Positions 31,640 through 43,390 of a stretch of 64,000 nt of DNA are shown here, one piece after another. The notes under the pieces are model-generated. The model was given only the letters and a program-made list of their open reading frames with translations, was not told where the DNA came from and did no database searches. The DNA lies in NCBI RefSeq assembly GCF_028372415.1, contig NC_092878.1, positions 136,890,750-136,954,749 of the forward strand, read 5' to 3'. The translations under genes were made by a program, and so were the position numbers. The first letter of the stretch is position 1, and every line of letters starts with the position of its first letter. The stretch is from Notamacropus eugenii (taxonomy: Eukaryota > Chordata > Mammalia > Diprotodontia > Macropodidae).

Positions 31640-34110
31640 AAAAAACATTTCAAATTTATTATTTATTTTTAACATAAATATTTTCAAATTTTCTCTCTCT
31701 TCAACTCTTGCACCAGTTTTTGAGAAGGCAAGCAATATATAAATTACACATTTGAAATAATGCAAAATATATTTCCATATTAGCCATATTACATAAAAAG
31801 GAAAGAAAAAATTTAAAAGTAAAAAAACCATATTTCACTTTGTACTCCGAGTTCATCTATTTTTTCTATGGAAGTGAATAATGTTTTTCAGCAGGAGTCC
31901 TTCAGAATTGTCTTGAATCATTGTTTGGATCAAATAGTTAAGTCTTTCATGGTTGATCATTACAATACTGGTATTACTATGCACAATGATCTTTTGGTTT
32001 TTCTTCACTTTACTCTGTAACAGTTCATAGAGATCTTCCCAGGATTTTATAAAACCATCCCCCCACATCATGCTATGTAGCATAATATTCCATTACATAG
32101 TATTCCATTACAATTAAATTCCACAAATTGTTCATCCCCTCCTCAACTGATAGATTTTCCCTCAATTTCTAATTCTTTTCTACCTCAAAAAGACTTGCTG
32201 TAAGTATTTTTGTACATATAGGTCCTTTCCTTTTTCTTTGATCTTTCTAGGGGACAGACCTACTAGTGCTATTTATTGCTAAGTCCACAGGTAAGTTCAA
32301 TTTTGTAGCCCTTTGGGCATAGTTCCAAACTGTTCTCCATACTGACTAGACTAGTTCATAACTTCAACCAACAGTGCGTTAGTGTTCCTATTTTTCCACA
32401 TCCCCTCCAGCATTTGTCATTTTCTTTCTCTGTTATCCTAGACTATGATAGATGTGAGGTGTTACCTCAGAGTTGTCTTTATTTGTAATAGTGATTTTGA
32501 GCATTTTTTTCATATGGCTATGGATAACTTTCATTTCTTCTGAAAAGGACCTGGTCATATCATTTGTCTATTTATAATTGAGGAATGGCTCTTATTTTTA
32601 GAAATTTGTCTCAGTTTCCTGTGTATTTGAGAAGCAAGACTTTTATCATAGAAATTTGTTATAAGAAGTTCTGACATTACTTTATTTTCTATGATACTTT
32701 GGAGGAAAATGTAGTTTCCCTGATTATCCCTTTTAATTTGTCTGAGATCATGATTTCCATCTCTGCTTTTTTTTCCACTGCAGCTAGAGCAGAACAGATT
32801 CTGCTCCAGTTCTTTATTTTAAATCTGTGTACCTATCTCATATTTCAAGTGTGTCTCCTGTGAACAACATATTTCTGAATTCTTGTTTCTTATTCACTCA
32901 GCTATTTGCTTACATTTTATAAATAAGTCCATCCCATTCACATTCACAGCTATGATTACTATATATTTCCCTCCATCCTATTTTCTTGTCTCCATCCTTC
33001 TCCCTCTTTTTACTCTGTCCTTCCATAAAAATTTGTTTTACTACCTCCCCTAATCTGCCCTCCCTTTTATCAGCCCTCCTCTCCTTTCTTTTATCCCCCT
33101 CCATTCCTACTTCTCGGTTGGGTAAGAGAGATGTCTATATATCTTCCCTCTTTGAACCAATTCTGATGGGAGTGAAGTTCAGGTATTGCCTGCCCCATTT
33201 TTCCCTCAATGTGAAAATTCCTCCTTGCTCGCCTCTTTTATGTGAGATAATTTCTCCCATTCTTTTTCTCCATTCCCCTCTTCCCAATGCATCCTTTCTC
33301 ACCCCTTAATTTTTTTTTGAGATCATCTAATATAATCAACTATTCCCTCTGTCTACATAAACTCTTTATAACTGCCAAATAATAATAAGATTCTTAGAAA
33401 TTATATGTATTCAAAGGATTCATGATGGAAAATGCTATCCACATCCAGAGAAAGAACTGATGAATTCTGAATGGAAATCAATGCATGCTATTTTCACTTT
33501 ATTTGTGTGTGTGTATTTTTCCTTTTGGTCTATTTCTTCTTTCACACGGTGGCTAATTTGGAGATATATTTTATAATCATGTAAACCTGTATCAGATAAC
33601 CTATATCAAATCAATCATATAACCTTTATCAGATGGCTTACTCTTTTAGGGAGGGAAGAGGTGATGGAGGGAGGAAGAAAAATTTGAAACTGTTCAAAAG
33701 TGAACATTAAAATTTGCCTTTACAGGTAATTTAAAAAATAGTTTAAAATATGAAAAGAAATTATGTATTTATATAATTATACATGTGTGTACATATATAG
33801 TTATACATAAAATCTTCCAAAATAGGAGTATAAACAGCTTAACTTTATTGAGTGCTTTGGGATTTTACTTCCATGTTTACCTTTTCATGCTTCTTTTGAG
33901 TCTTGTGTTTGAACGTCAAGTGTTTTATTTATCTCTGGTTTTTTCATCAGGAATGCTTGGAATTCCTCTATTTTATTAAATATAAATTTTTCCCTCTGAA
34001 GGATTACACCCAGTTTTGATGGGGAGATTATTTTTGCTTGTAATTCTAAATCCTTTGTCTTTTGGAATCAATGCTTTGGATTATCTTATTTACTGATAGC
34101 AGCCTGGGAT
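31640..34110 (-). mobile_element. Old L1/HAL1 mosaic in ADH intron 7
   Basis: It runs from an L1 3' end (31640-32690, with CATAATATTCCATTACATAG) through an endonuclease-region stretch (GATTCTGCTCCAGTTCTTTA, 32800) and a HAL1-like inter-region (33220-33310) to an ORF1 C-terminal relic (33840-34110). A separate LINE 3'-tail block (AATGCTATCCACATCCAGAG ... GAGGGAAGAGG) lies at about 33410-33720. Heavily decayed. Confidence 0.65.
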
Positions 34111-34683
34111 GACAACAACCAGTTTTAAGTTGCACCCTATACTAACCAATATTTATAAATCTGCTACAATAGCTGTAATAATACCCTTTCATTAGGAATG
34201 TGCTTGTAAATGTTTAATAAGTGACTCTCCATAAAATGTTCATAGGACACAATTTTAAGTTTAATCTGCATATTTAACATTTTGTATATCACTTTCTTAA
34301 GAATAGACAATAAACAAAACAGTAAGTCAAGTCCTTAAGTAACATTCGCCAATTTCAGAGGTATAAACGCTTACACTGATAATTTAAGAATCAGTTTCTG
34401 TGCACTGACTTGAGCGGATTCCAGCACACCCCCACCTTGAGAGAGAGAAGAGAAATACTTTTAGCTTTCCCTGTATAGGCTTTCTCTGTCCATGTACCTA
34501 GTACATACCTGGTATGTAGTAAATGTTAATAAATGTTTATTATTTGACTAATCTATTGATTGATTTTATTCCTGTCTCATTCTAGAAATATTAGCTGCTA
34601 TATCTGTCTGTCCCAAAGTTTCTTGGAAATTCAAAGGAATTTTTAGAGTTAAAGCCCCCAATCATTTCAAGTTTTCTTCCTAC
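34111..34683. other. ADH copy 2 intron 7, near exon 7; L2-type tail at 34480-34560
   Basis: The tail reads ACCTGGTATGTAGTAAATGTTAATAAATG. No other feature. Confidence 0.5.
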
Positions 34684-34816
34684 CTCCTAATAAACTCTCT
34701 TTCAGGATCTGACCAGACAGTAGCCTCATTGGAATCAAGAGAGCTTAGATACTGTTGGTGATAATCCAATAACTCAGGTTGCAGGATTCCAGAGCCACAA
34801 CCTAGGGTTAACAATA
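34684..34816 (-). pseudogene. ADH pseudogene copy 2, exon 7, decayed
   Basis: This lies between exons 6 and 8 in the right order. The minus strand ends LLIPMRLLSGQILKESLLGG followed by donor GTAGGAAG, fitting the end of ADH exon 7 (PM-x-LL-x-GR-x-x-KG-x-x-x-GG pattern). Upstream, in a different frame, VIGLSPTVSK follows a TGA, fitting the segment that carries the V-x-G-x-P motif. Mammalian exon 7 is 136 bp. With an acceptor at AATAG (34818-34817) this one is 133 bp, and at least two frame changes plus one stop are needed. Boundaries at the 5' side are uncertain. Confidence 0.6.
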
Positions 34817-35394
34817 CTATTGTGAGTCCTTCTGTCACCTTTCTGGTTCATATAGGGGTTCGTGGTGAAGCTCACTACCATGAGAACTAGTTTTAAGCAT
34901 AGGTCATATTCATTTGAGCCACATTGAGTTAGACTGGATCATAAACTTCCATTTCTTGATTGGGGTAATGTGTCAAAGGAGGTGGTTTGTCTCAGGCCAT
35001 TCCCTGTCACCTTCCTTTCCTTCTCTTCATCCCTCATTCCAATTGTTTTGAAGAAAATGCCTTTAAATAATTGGAGTACGTCATCACTTTTGTGTATCCT
35101 AATATGCTTGAGGCATATAATGTAATATTTATTGTAGTTTGTTCCTCTTCTGTCTATCCCCTGTTTTTTCTACTTCTCTTCTTTCCCTCTACTACTTCTT
35201 CCATTGCCTATTTTTTCTCCTCTGTCTCAAATATTACTATTTATATTTCCATTCCTTTAGTATTCCTTCCTTCTGCCATTACCTTGTTTACTCTTGAGAG
35301 GAGGGTCAGGATGCAAGCGAAAGAGAAGCCAAGACACGGAGATTTGCAGAAAGAAATAGTGATAGAGACAAAGGTAGAAAAAACATGACAGAAC

Positions 35395-35485
35395 ACGAGA
35401 AAGGATGAGGGGGCAAAGGAGGGAAGAAAGAGGGGAGAGAGAGAAAGAGAGACAGAGAGAGAGAGAGAGGTAGAGAGAGAGAATT
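35395..35485. repeat. Purine-rich (GA)n tract
   Basis: GAGAGAGAAAGAGAGACAGAG-type tract in the same place as 361-790 of copy 1. Confidence 0.85.
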
Positions 35486-36368
35486 TTGATTGTAGCTCAG
35501 GATTTTTGAGCAAGCCTTCCATTGTTTGACTGTGTCTTTAAAACTGGCGAGACAGAGATGTTGTTCACTCTCATTTTCACCATGTTTTCCTTTAAACTTT
35601 CTGGCGGCTCTTGTGTTTTGTGCCCCATATGGATGCCATAAACTGAACTGGTCACAGGGAAAGGCAAATCCTTCCCTTATTCCTTCTTTTTGCCCCTGGC
35701 TCCAAGAAGTGGTCCTGGGTGGTGTTCATTCTGTTTGGTCGTTTGTTCTCAGTTTCAGGTACTGGAGGGTAATTCTCATGGAAATGGGAGTGAACCATGA
35801 TGACTTTGGAGCCAGGATAGCAGGTGGGGTGGTGCAGCCAGCCAGCCAAGCATGGAAACCCTGAGAAGTCAGGGTGGCTGGGATTCATGTCTTAGTGGGT
35901 TTTTGAACTTAAAACTGGGACTGTGCTCTCTGGGAACTGAATTAAGCTATGAACTAATCCTCTTCCCCACCACAGAGATTGAGGTAGTGCAGAGGGTGGG
36001 GGGGAGAAAGGATTATACCTTCCCTTTGTTGAGGGGAAAAGGGGCTAGAGATCACTATTCTTCCTTCTTTTGAGCCACTCAAATCCTTATGTGGGAGAGA
36101 GTCTTCTCTATATGTAGGAACTCATCTGGGATTGGTCCTCCTTATATTGAAACTGTGTGTAGTATAATGTTATATCACTAGCTACAATGTATAGTTGCAA
36201 TGATTGAAAAACATTCCATCACACAAAACATTTAAGATAAGGAAACTGCTCATGTGTGTTAGTTATCATTTTTCTTTTAAGTTCTTTTTGGTAAAGTTAA
36301 ATTAGTTTAATATGTGGCTACTTGCTGTCCGAAAACATTTTCGCTTTGTGCCCACAAAAGTAAGATAT

Positions 36369-36629
36369 CATGGTCTTGATAGTCCTAATAGCCTCAAAGG
36401 TAAATTCAGCACTATAACCAGTCATTTCCACCACCACCTGCTGGATGGGCTTCTTGAAGTGTTGAGGATTAAGGCAATCAGTGACCCCAAGAGCTTTTGC
36501 CCTAGCCAACTTCCCTTCATTGATGTCAGTGCCAATGATCCTGGCAGCACCAGGTGCTCTGCACCCCAGAACAACTGCAGAGCCAGCACTTTCAAGCCCA
36601 AAGACAACACAGGTGGAACCAGGGGTAAT
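36369..36629 (-). pseudogene. ADH pseudogene copy 2, exon 6, donor lost, glycine loop altered
   Basis: Exactly 261 bp from acceptor CATGTGCAG to ACC ATG, the usual exon length, with an unbroken frame (ITPGSTCVVFG, then GAARIIGTDINEGKLARAKA). Two defects are visible. The dinucleotide-binding loop reads GLESAG, where copy 1 has GFGGVG, so the central glycine is gone. The base after the exon end gives ATATCT in place of a GT donor, so normal splicing to exon 7 is not possible. Later substitutions (GYSAEFTFEAIR against GYGADFTFKAIG in copy 1) also affect family-conserved Gly and Asp positions. The open frame most likely survives by chance or recent decay. Confidence 0.9.
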
Positions 36630-36816
36630 CTGCACATGAAAGACACAAATTCCTAGTGAGACTTCAGTGCTGAATGAACCTGCATTATCAAAACAGAAGA
36701 AACATTCTTCACAGTCTGCCTGAGTCTTTACAAGGCTACTTGCTTGACCATTTTGGTTGGTTCAGCCATGTCTGAGTATAGATTAGGGAAAGCCTCATTC
36801 ACTGAATTGCCCATCA

Positions 36817-37146
<330 letters not shown>

Positions 37147-37150
37147 TTAC

Positions 37151-37238
37151 TCTTCCTTCAGGCAACAGCTGTCCTTGGCATGTAAGCAGGAGTCACATTT
37201 TTGGCATTGAGGTAGAGCAGGCATTAATACTTTATCTC
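37151..37238 (-). pseudogene. ADH pseudogene copy 2, exon 4, acceptor lost
   Basis: 88 bp with an open frame. CQKCDSCLHAKDSCC keeps all four structural-zinc cysteines at the C-x2-C-x2-C-x7-C spacing. The donor GTAAGC is intact. The acceptor, CTTAG in copy 1, reads GTTGG here, so the invariant AG is absent; the nearest AG is inside the exon and would shift the frame by two bases. This alone would disturb the transcript. Confidence 0.9.
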
Positions 37239-37515
37239 CCAACGGAGGAAAACAGAAGAAATGATTGTCTATATGGATGGAGAGAAAAGTTGAACAGAAT
37301 CAGAATGAAATGTGGAGATAATTCAGCAAGTTGTGTACATTGAATTTCATAAAAAAATAACTCATGAAACTGTAATGAAATTTTGTCACATAACTGGTGT
37401 TAATGCAAATGTTCTTTGCTTGGAAGAAGCAATTTTGCTCTTGGCCAGGCAAATGACTATATGGATGTAAGGGTAGCTGTTGGCTTTATGAACATCAATT
37501 CTCTGGCATTTTAAG

Positions 37516-38321
37516 CCTTGCAAAGCCACAACATGCTCCAGGGTTAGTACAACATCTGTGTCTTACACTCCCTGAAAAACTTTTGTGCTGGAGGCTAATG
37601 GCTCTGAGCACCCTCTTTTCTGCTACTTGCTAATAAACTTAAAAAAATCTCTATATACCAACAGTTGTTTAGTGTCTTACACAATCCTCTTTTTTGTTCT
37701 TATTTGTATATCAACATATTTGTGTTCATTTATACTGTTAAATTTAGAATAAAGAAGAAAATTTAAAAGTTAAAAAATTGAAGTGATCTTCTTGTAACAC
37801 CTCTACCTCGTTTAACACTTTCACCTTATTCAGTCCTGTGTCCTCTGATTCCTTTCCTTAAAATCACTCCTAGACCCTCACTCTCTAATCTCTGGTCTTT
37901 CCTCATCAACTGGCTTATTCCCTACTAAACCTCACTAGATCTCCCTCATCTTTAACAAGCCCTTACTTGACTCTACCATCTCCTCAAACCATCCTTCTTA
38001 TCTTTGCCTGCATTTCACAGACAAACTCAAAAGTTGTTTCCATTCTTTGGCTTCCAATTCCTCTCCCTGTCACTCCCTTTTCAACTCCTTCCAATTTGGC
38101 TCCAAAACTTATTACTCAGCTCAACATGCTCTCCCTTGAATTGCTCCCTTACTCGCCAAATCCAATGGCATGTTCTTAAATCTCATCTTTCTTGCCCTGT
38201 CTACAGCATTTAATGCTACTGACCAGTGTCTCTTTCTGAATTCTGAATTTTCTCTTCTCATGGTGTTGCCTTCTAGTGAAAGACCAACTGAGCACTCTGA
38301 TACTCATCTTTTTCCAGTGGA
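37516..38321 (+). mobile_element. ADH copy 2 intron 3; L2/CR1-like relic at about 37780-38270
   Basis: CTCATCAACTGGCTTATTCC, CTTTGCCTGCATTTCACAG and CCTGTCTACAGCATTTAATG resemble the L2/CR1 ORF2 region. Frames are broken. It lies within the DNA missing from copy 1. Confidence 0.5.
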
Positions 38322-38465
38322 AGATACACATACACACACACACAATATACACAATGTACACATATGGGCACATACACATATTTTTATATACACACATATA
38401 CATACACATATACAGAAAACATACTATACTTATACATGCATACAATTATACATGCATACATACTA
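38322..38465. repeat. CA/TA-rich compound microsatellite
   Basis: ACACACACACAATATACACA followed by repeated CATATACA units. Long Thr/His-rich and Tyr/Cys-rich frames across it are artefacts of the repeat. Confidence 0.9.
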
Positions 38466-38787
38466 TTTAGATATCTATAATCGTTCTCTGTATAGACATA
38501 TACATTGGTATACATCGATGTCAGACCATACTGTTCTTTTTTCTCCTCTGTTTCTCAGAGGGTGGATAAAGTCTTCCTTCACAGGTCCAAAGGTTTATAG
38601 TCTAATAGAGGATTTGGCAATCTAATAATCTTCTAAACCTCTTACAGATCTGAATCTTATTATCTGTTTATATATGTGTTAATCTACTCCAAAATCCCTT
38701 TCCTTTTTGTAGAGAATGTGATAATTTTTTGTAGAGGGGTGGAAAGGAGTTTTTGACATCATACCCCATTTTGTGCTCCATCCTCAC
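38466..38787. other. ADH copy 2 intron 3, no feature recognised
   Basis: A/T-rich, no repeat family recognised. Confidence 0.4.
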
Positions 38788-38926
38788 CTGGTTTCACACT
38801 GCTCACACCTTCTCCAATGCTTTCTACTACTCCAGCTCCTTCATGTCCCAAAATTGCAGGTAAAAGTGTCTTATTTTTTCCTTTTACCATGTGATTATCT
38901 GAACCACAGATCCCTGAAGATATAAC
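38788..38926 (-). pseudogene. ADH pseudogene copy 2, exon 3
   Basis: 139 bp, acceptor TCATGCAG, donor GTGAGG, frame open. VISSGICGSDNH contains the first catalytic-zinc ligand (Cys46), Ser48 and His51 of the proton relay in horse enzyme numbering. LGHEGAGVVESIGEGVSSVK contains His67 and Glu68. With Cys174 in exon 5, all three catalytic-zinc ligands survive in this copy. The last base G joins the GA of exon 4 to make Gly, as in other ADH genes. No homologue of this exon exists beside copy 1. I found no exon 2 or exon 1 on the minus strand upstream. Confidence 0.92.
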
Positions 38927-39354
38927 CTGCATGACAATTAAATGGCATCAAATATAGCAGAATATTTTCTTCCTATAATATCAGAGGTTCACTCTGTATA
39001 GTGTATACTTGCATAGTATACTTAGAAAACCCTGTAACAACAGAAGATCAAAGTGTCTCACATATAATCCTCTTTCTCCTTCTTTGTATATCAGAATGTT
39101 TGTTTGTAAAACTGGGGAGTCAGGGGCAGGTAGGTGACCCAGTTATCCTTAGATGGTTGTTTTCCACCTTGATTCAGGTATGAGCAAGCCAGATTTGGAA
39201 AGTAAGTGGTTCTAAAGAGAACAATTCAACATATTCTGTTCTGGTTCCGGTGAATTACCTATATTTTCTCCCCCCAATTGGTTGACACTCTTAGCTTGAT
39301 CAGATAGATCTGACCTAATGCATATTAAAACTGATAAAGCAGGTTACACACTCC
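38927..39354. other. No feature recognised (ADH copy 2 intron 2 if the gene extends)
   Basis: No exon 2-like frame with flanking splice signals seen. Confidence 0.4.
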
Positions 39355-39605
39355 ACCTCAACACTGTTGATGTTTTCAGTCATGTTTGACTCTTTGTGAC
39401 CCAATTTGGGGTTTCTTGGCAAAGATAGTGGAGTGATTTGCCATTTCCTTCTTGAGCTTATTTTACAAATGAGAAAACTGAGGCAAACAGGGTTAAGTGA
39501 CTTGCTCAGGGCAACACTGCTAGCAAGTGTCTATGGTTGGATTTGAACTCAGGTCTTCCTGACTCTGGGTCTGGTGCTCTATGTGGTTCACTCTCTAGTT
39601 GCCCT
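39355..39605 (-). mobile_element. Marsupial tRNA-derived SINE, long form
   Basis: On the minus strand, a head (GGGCAACTAGAGAGTG), then a B-box-like GAGTTCAAATCC, AGTCACTTAACCCTGTTTGC, CTCAGTTTTCTCATTTGT and a 3' part GGGTCACAAAGAGTCAAACA. Nearly full length, about 250 bp. Confidence 0.85.
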
Positions 39606-41097
39606 GTCTGACCTCATACTAGGTGCTTAATGACTTTTAGGCAGTGCCTAAAAGTATAGCAGAGGGAACTTCATCAACATTCTTACCTTTTATAGTCAGT
39701 CAGAGCACACAACTGGGATCAAACAGAAAGAGTCTAACTTCTCTTTTATTGGAAATCCCTTCAAACACTTGAAATCAGTTCTCCTGCCATTCCCCCCAAA
39801 TCTTTTCTCCAGGCTAACTATCCCAATCCCTTCTGCTGATGCTCACATGACATGAGCCCAAGGACTTTTACAATGCTGATTCTCCTCCCTTTTTGCTGTC
39901 TAATTTATTAATGGTATTCCTGAAGTGAGGCACCCAAAGGTGAACATATTTCAAACATGATCAGACCAGGGCATCATTTCCATGATAATAGACATTCTGC
40001 CTCTCATTGTAGCCTAAAACTCAGTTAAAATAGAATCATATTGTTTGAATCATCTTGATCATAAGGTCCATTGAAATCCTTAGATCTTTTTCATACAAAT
40101 TGCTATCCAGCTTTGTTTCCTCCATCTTTTACTTCTGAAATTCATTTTTTGAACTGAACTGTAAGCCTTTATATTTATAACTATCAAATTAAAAAAATTT
40201 GGATTGAAGCTCAGTGTTTGAACATAACAAGATCTTTTAGCATCCTCATTCTGTCATTCAGTGTGTTATTTATAACTCCTATTATTGTGTCATCTGAAAA
40301 TCTGATTAGTATGCTATTTATGCCTTCATTCAAGTCATTGGTCATAATGCTTAAATAGCTCAGATACCAGGGTCATTCCAATAGAGACCTCCTTCTAAGC
40401 TGATACTAATCCATTATGGCTACTATAATAGCAATATAAATGGCTTTTTCCAAGGAATTGAGCTACAAATGGGAGGAATGATGTAAGACAATATGCAGTG
40501 GGATTAATAGGAAGAAGTGAGGGTTTTTTAAGGATAACTTGGTGCCTGCTTGTTAGTAGTAGTTGGGGAGGGAGACTGATGTTTAGTAAAAGAATGAAGA
40601 TGACAGAGGGGGCAAATTGCTGGAAAAGATGGGGTGCAATGGAATTAAGGGTAAATATATAGAAGTTTGACTTGGTAAGAGAAGGGATGAGGATGAAGGA
40701 GGACATAGTGGGAGAAGACATCTGAGTGTTGTTAGATGAAAAGGAAGGAAGAAGAAAGAACTTTCAGCAAATGCTCTGAATTTTCCAGTGCAATAGAAAA
40801 CAAAGATTTGAGGAGACAGGAACTGGTTTGGAATAGTCACTGTGGTGGGTAGAGTCAATTAATTAGGGAAGACTGCCTTAATGTAATGAGTACTCAGTTG
40901 AGATCAGCTAGCACAAATTTATGGTGGACCCAGTGAGAAATTTCATCGTTTTCTCCAGCACCATGAGTAGAAGTTGCCTAAAGAATAGTGGACATAATCC
41001 AAGATTGGGTCTTGGCAAAGTTAGTGGAGCATTTATGGGAAGAGACAGGCAAGCCTGCACAGGACGAGAAGACACTGGTGGATTTTTATCTACATTT
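39606..41097. other. No gene recognised
   Basis: A 40430-40860 section is purine-rich on plus. No ADH exon on the minus strand. A 92-codon plus frame from 40921 runs into the next LTR and has no recognisable features. Confidence 0.4.
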
Positions 41098-41662
41098 TGT
41101 CAAAATATTTTGGACATATCCTGTTTTCCAGAGCTAAGGCCTAACAAGTTGAATGAGTTCCAGCTTTGGCACAACAATAATCCTTCATGTTCAGGATGAC
41201 ATCACCCTCTGGTAAAGTGTGTTACTTGGACCAGCATCTGGTGTTCACTGAGGGTTTAGCTCCCCCTATTTCCTAGGGCCATTTGTGACATATTCACAGT
41301 CACTGAGAGGTACTGTACTCCTGTTCCTGCCACAGAACTCTAGTTCTGTACCTGCTAGGGTGGCCATGACTCTGAAGACAATGACTGTTACCATGGAACT
41401 CAAGAATGCCCATATTGTCCCAAGGAATGCTGACCATGAGAACTCCCTCAAGATGTAAAAATGATTTTATTGGGGGTCAACCCCTTTCATGTATATAAGT
41501 GGCCTCAGCCTTAACAGTCTTAAGTGAGGAGGGGTGGCTTCCATATGTCATTTTCCTCACTCTGAAATTAATTAAACTTGTGTTTATGTCCTGACTCTCC
41601 TGTCTCTAGCCTGCTCTGTTTGTGGCCATATAGGTTAGAGGCTAATTCTGATCCAGTTGACA
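41098..41662 (+). repeat. 5' LTR of ERV-L-like element
   Basis: Begins TGTCAAAATATTTTGG and ends CCAGTTGACA. TATATAA at 41492-41498 and ATTAAA at 41571-41576 are the core promoter and poly(A) signal. The copy differs from the 3' LTR by many substitutions and several indels (565 against 599 bp), so the insertion is old. Confidence 0.85.
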
Positions 41663-43390
41663 TCAATTGGTGTCAGAAGTGGGATCTGACCTTGAAGAGT
41701 GCCCAGTGGATCATCTGTTAGGATTGGACTAGATGCCCTGGAGATTTATTTCTCCCAAGTCTGACATATAACTAAAACAATATAAAAGTCTTCTAAATTC
41801 AGAAAGAAATAAAATACTAAGGGGATAAGGGGTGGGAAGAGGATAAAAGACAGCTCTCTATAGGGGAGACTGAGGGAATAGGTTAAAGGGTGGTTATAGA
41901 AGGGTGTTTGGATTAATGGGAATGGGAGGATAAGGAAGGAATCCTTGGGGGGATGAGAGGAATTTTTAGAGGGGAGGGTGAGGTTAAAGGGGCTGTAGAG
42001 AAGGAGTTTTGATTTATCAGAATGGCAGAACAGAGGGTTTATTGGAGAGGGAGCTAGATTAAGTAATAGGAAAGCAAGGTAGTGGGCAGAAGTGAAGTAG
42101 AGGAGTCAGGAAGGATAGGAAATAAGAGATACCCACAAACATAAAATAAAGACCAGGAGTAGGACTTGTTAGGGAAAGTATATGTTTATATGAATATACA
42201 TGTATATTCACATGTATATAGCTATATATAAATGTATCCATGAATAATTGTAGTATTCATAATTGTAGTGAGGGAAGAGTGAAAAAAGAACAAAGTAAAA
42301 AGTACTTAGCAGAGAGAAAAAGAAAACCTACAAGGAAGCAAAAGAAAAAATAGATAGCTCTCAACACAAGACACAGTATTTATTACATAGGCTTTCTTGA
42401 AATGGAAATTTATTGCTATGTATTTTGACTCCTCTCTTACATTCAGCTGTGCACATGACATGTTCTTTTTTCTTTTCTCATTTTGGCTTCCAAAGTTTAT
42501 CTATAATGGAAATTCAAGCTTTGAGTTTTAGTTTTAAGTTAGTAATATGTTTCGATAATAAGTTCTCAAAATTGGATTGAGTATTAATTAAGGATCAATT
42601 GGATCTTAAACAAAAACTGCATTGATAAGGGCACAGCAAGTTAAATTATTTTCCCATTTTATATTTGTCTGATAATCTTAAGAGACAGAAGAGTTCATCT
42701 TCAGTTAGACCCTCATAAATTTTTAACAGACTTTTATATCAGGTGCAGGATTTAGGTCAAGTGATATCTAAATTGAAATTCTATGAAGTTTGGAAAACCA
42801 AACCATATTGTCAGAATTATATGGGACCTCTAGATTTGGATCCAGAGAAGCTGCTTTTAGAGTTGTCCTGAGAGTGAAGTTGTTAATCTTTAAGTTTTCT
42901 TGGTTATCTTGATGACATGTAAATCTCCCTTCTCAGAACAAGTCCAATGTGAGCCCTCTCAGTAATTTAATATGTACCTAATTTAATGTATTTATGCAGT
43001 TATGGGAATTGTGAGAAAACCTTTATTGGATTGTTTAATTCTTGATCATCTGAAGCAAGTCCCTGCTCTTGAGTAGACACACCCAGAAGCTGCAGACATC
43101 TAGATGTTCTCAGCTGTCCCAAGATTCCTGAACCTGCTGTCTTAGTCTTATATGTCTCCTCTTTTGTTATGTACCCAACCATCAAGGTTGTGATTCAAAC
43201 CATTGTTCCCATTTTCTTACAGCGGCATTCTTGTTTCCCACCTCACTCAAACAATGGTTAAGAATTACACTTGGGACACATGTCCCCTAAACACCTGGGT
43301 AATATCTCATGGTATATACCTGCCTTTCTTTTATTGGCCAGATGGGTAGGGGTTCTTTAAGCTCTCCTCCCTTTGTTCAAAAGGGGGAAA
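41663..43390 (+). other. ERV-L-like internal remnant without readable genes
   Basis: 1.7 kb; a normal internal region would be 5-6 kb. It begins with a purine-rich leader-like stretch and ends with the polypurine tract at 43379-43390. No RT, integrase or dUTPase motif was seen in six frames, so a large internal deletion or a non-autonomous design is likely. Confidence 0.6.
41668..41685 (+). promoter_or_regulatory. Primer-binding site, tRNA-Leu
   Basis: TGGTGTCAGAAGTGGGAT, five bases after the LTR end, is complementary to a tRNA-Leu 3' end including CCA. Confidence 0.8.

Noticed and set aside
35526-35864. 112-codon plus-strand frame, with a related frame at 833-1021 in copy 1
   Set aside because: The copies differ in frame and carry indels that are not multiples of three, so it is not a conserved coding sequence.
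38170-38625. 151-codon frame rich in Thr and His
   Set aside because: Produced by the CA/TA microsatellite.
39590-39605. tRNA-like A and B boxes considered as tRNA genes
   Set aside because: They belong to SINE heads followed by SINE bodies; no complete cloverleaf with an acceptor stem.
42810-42870. Minus-strand stretch with CTAAAAGCAGC considered as ADH exon 2
   Set aside because: It lies inside the ERV-L-like element, the frame is closed and residues do not match beyond three positions.
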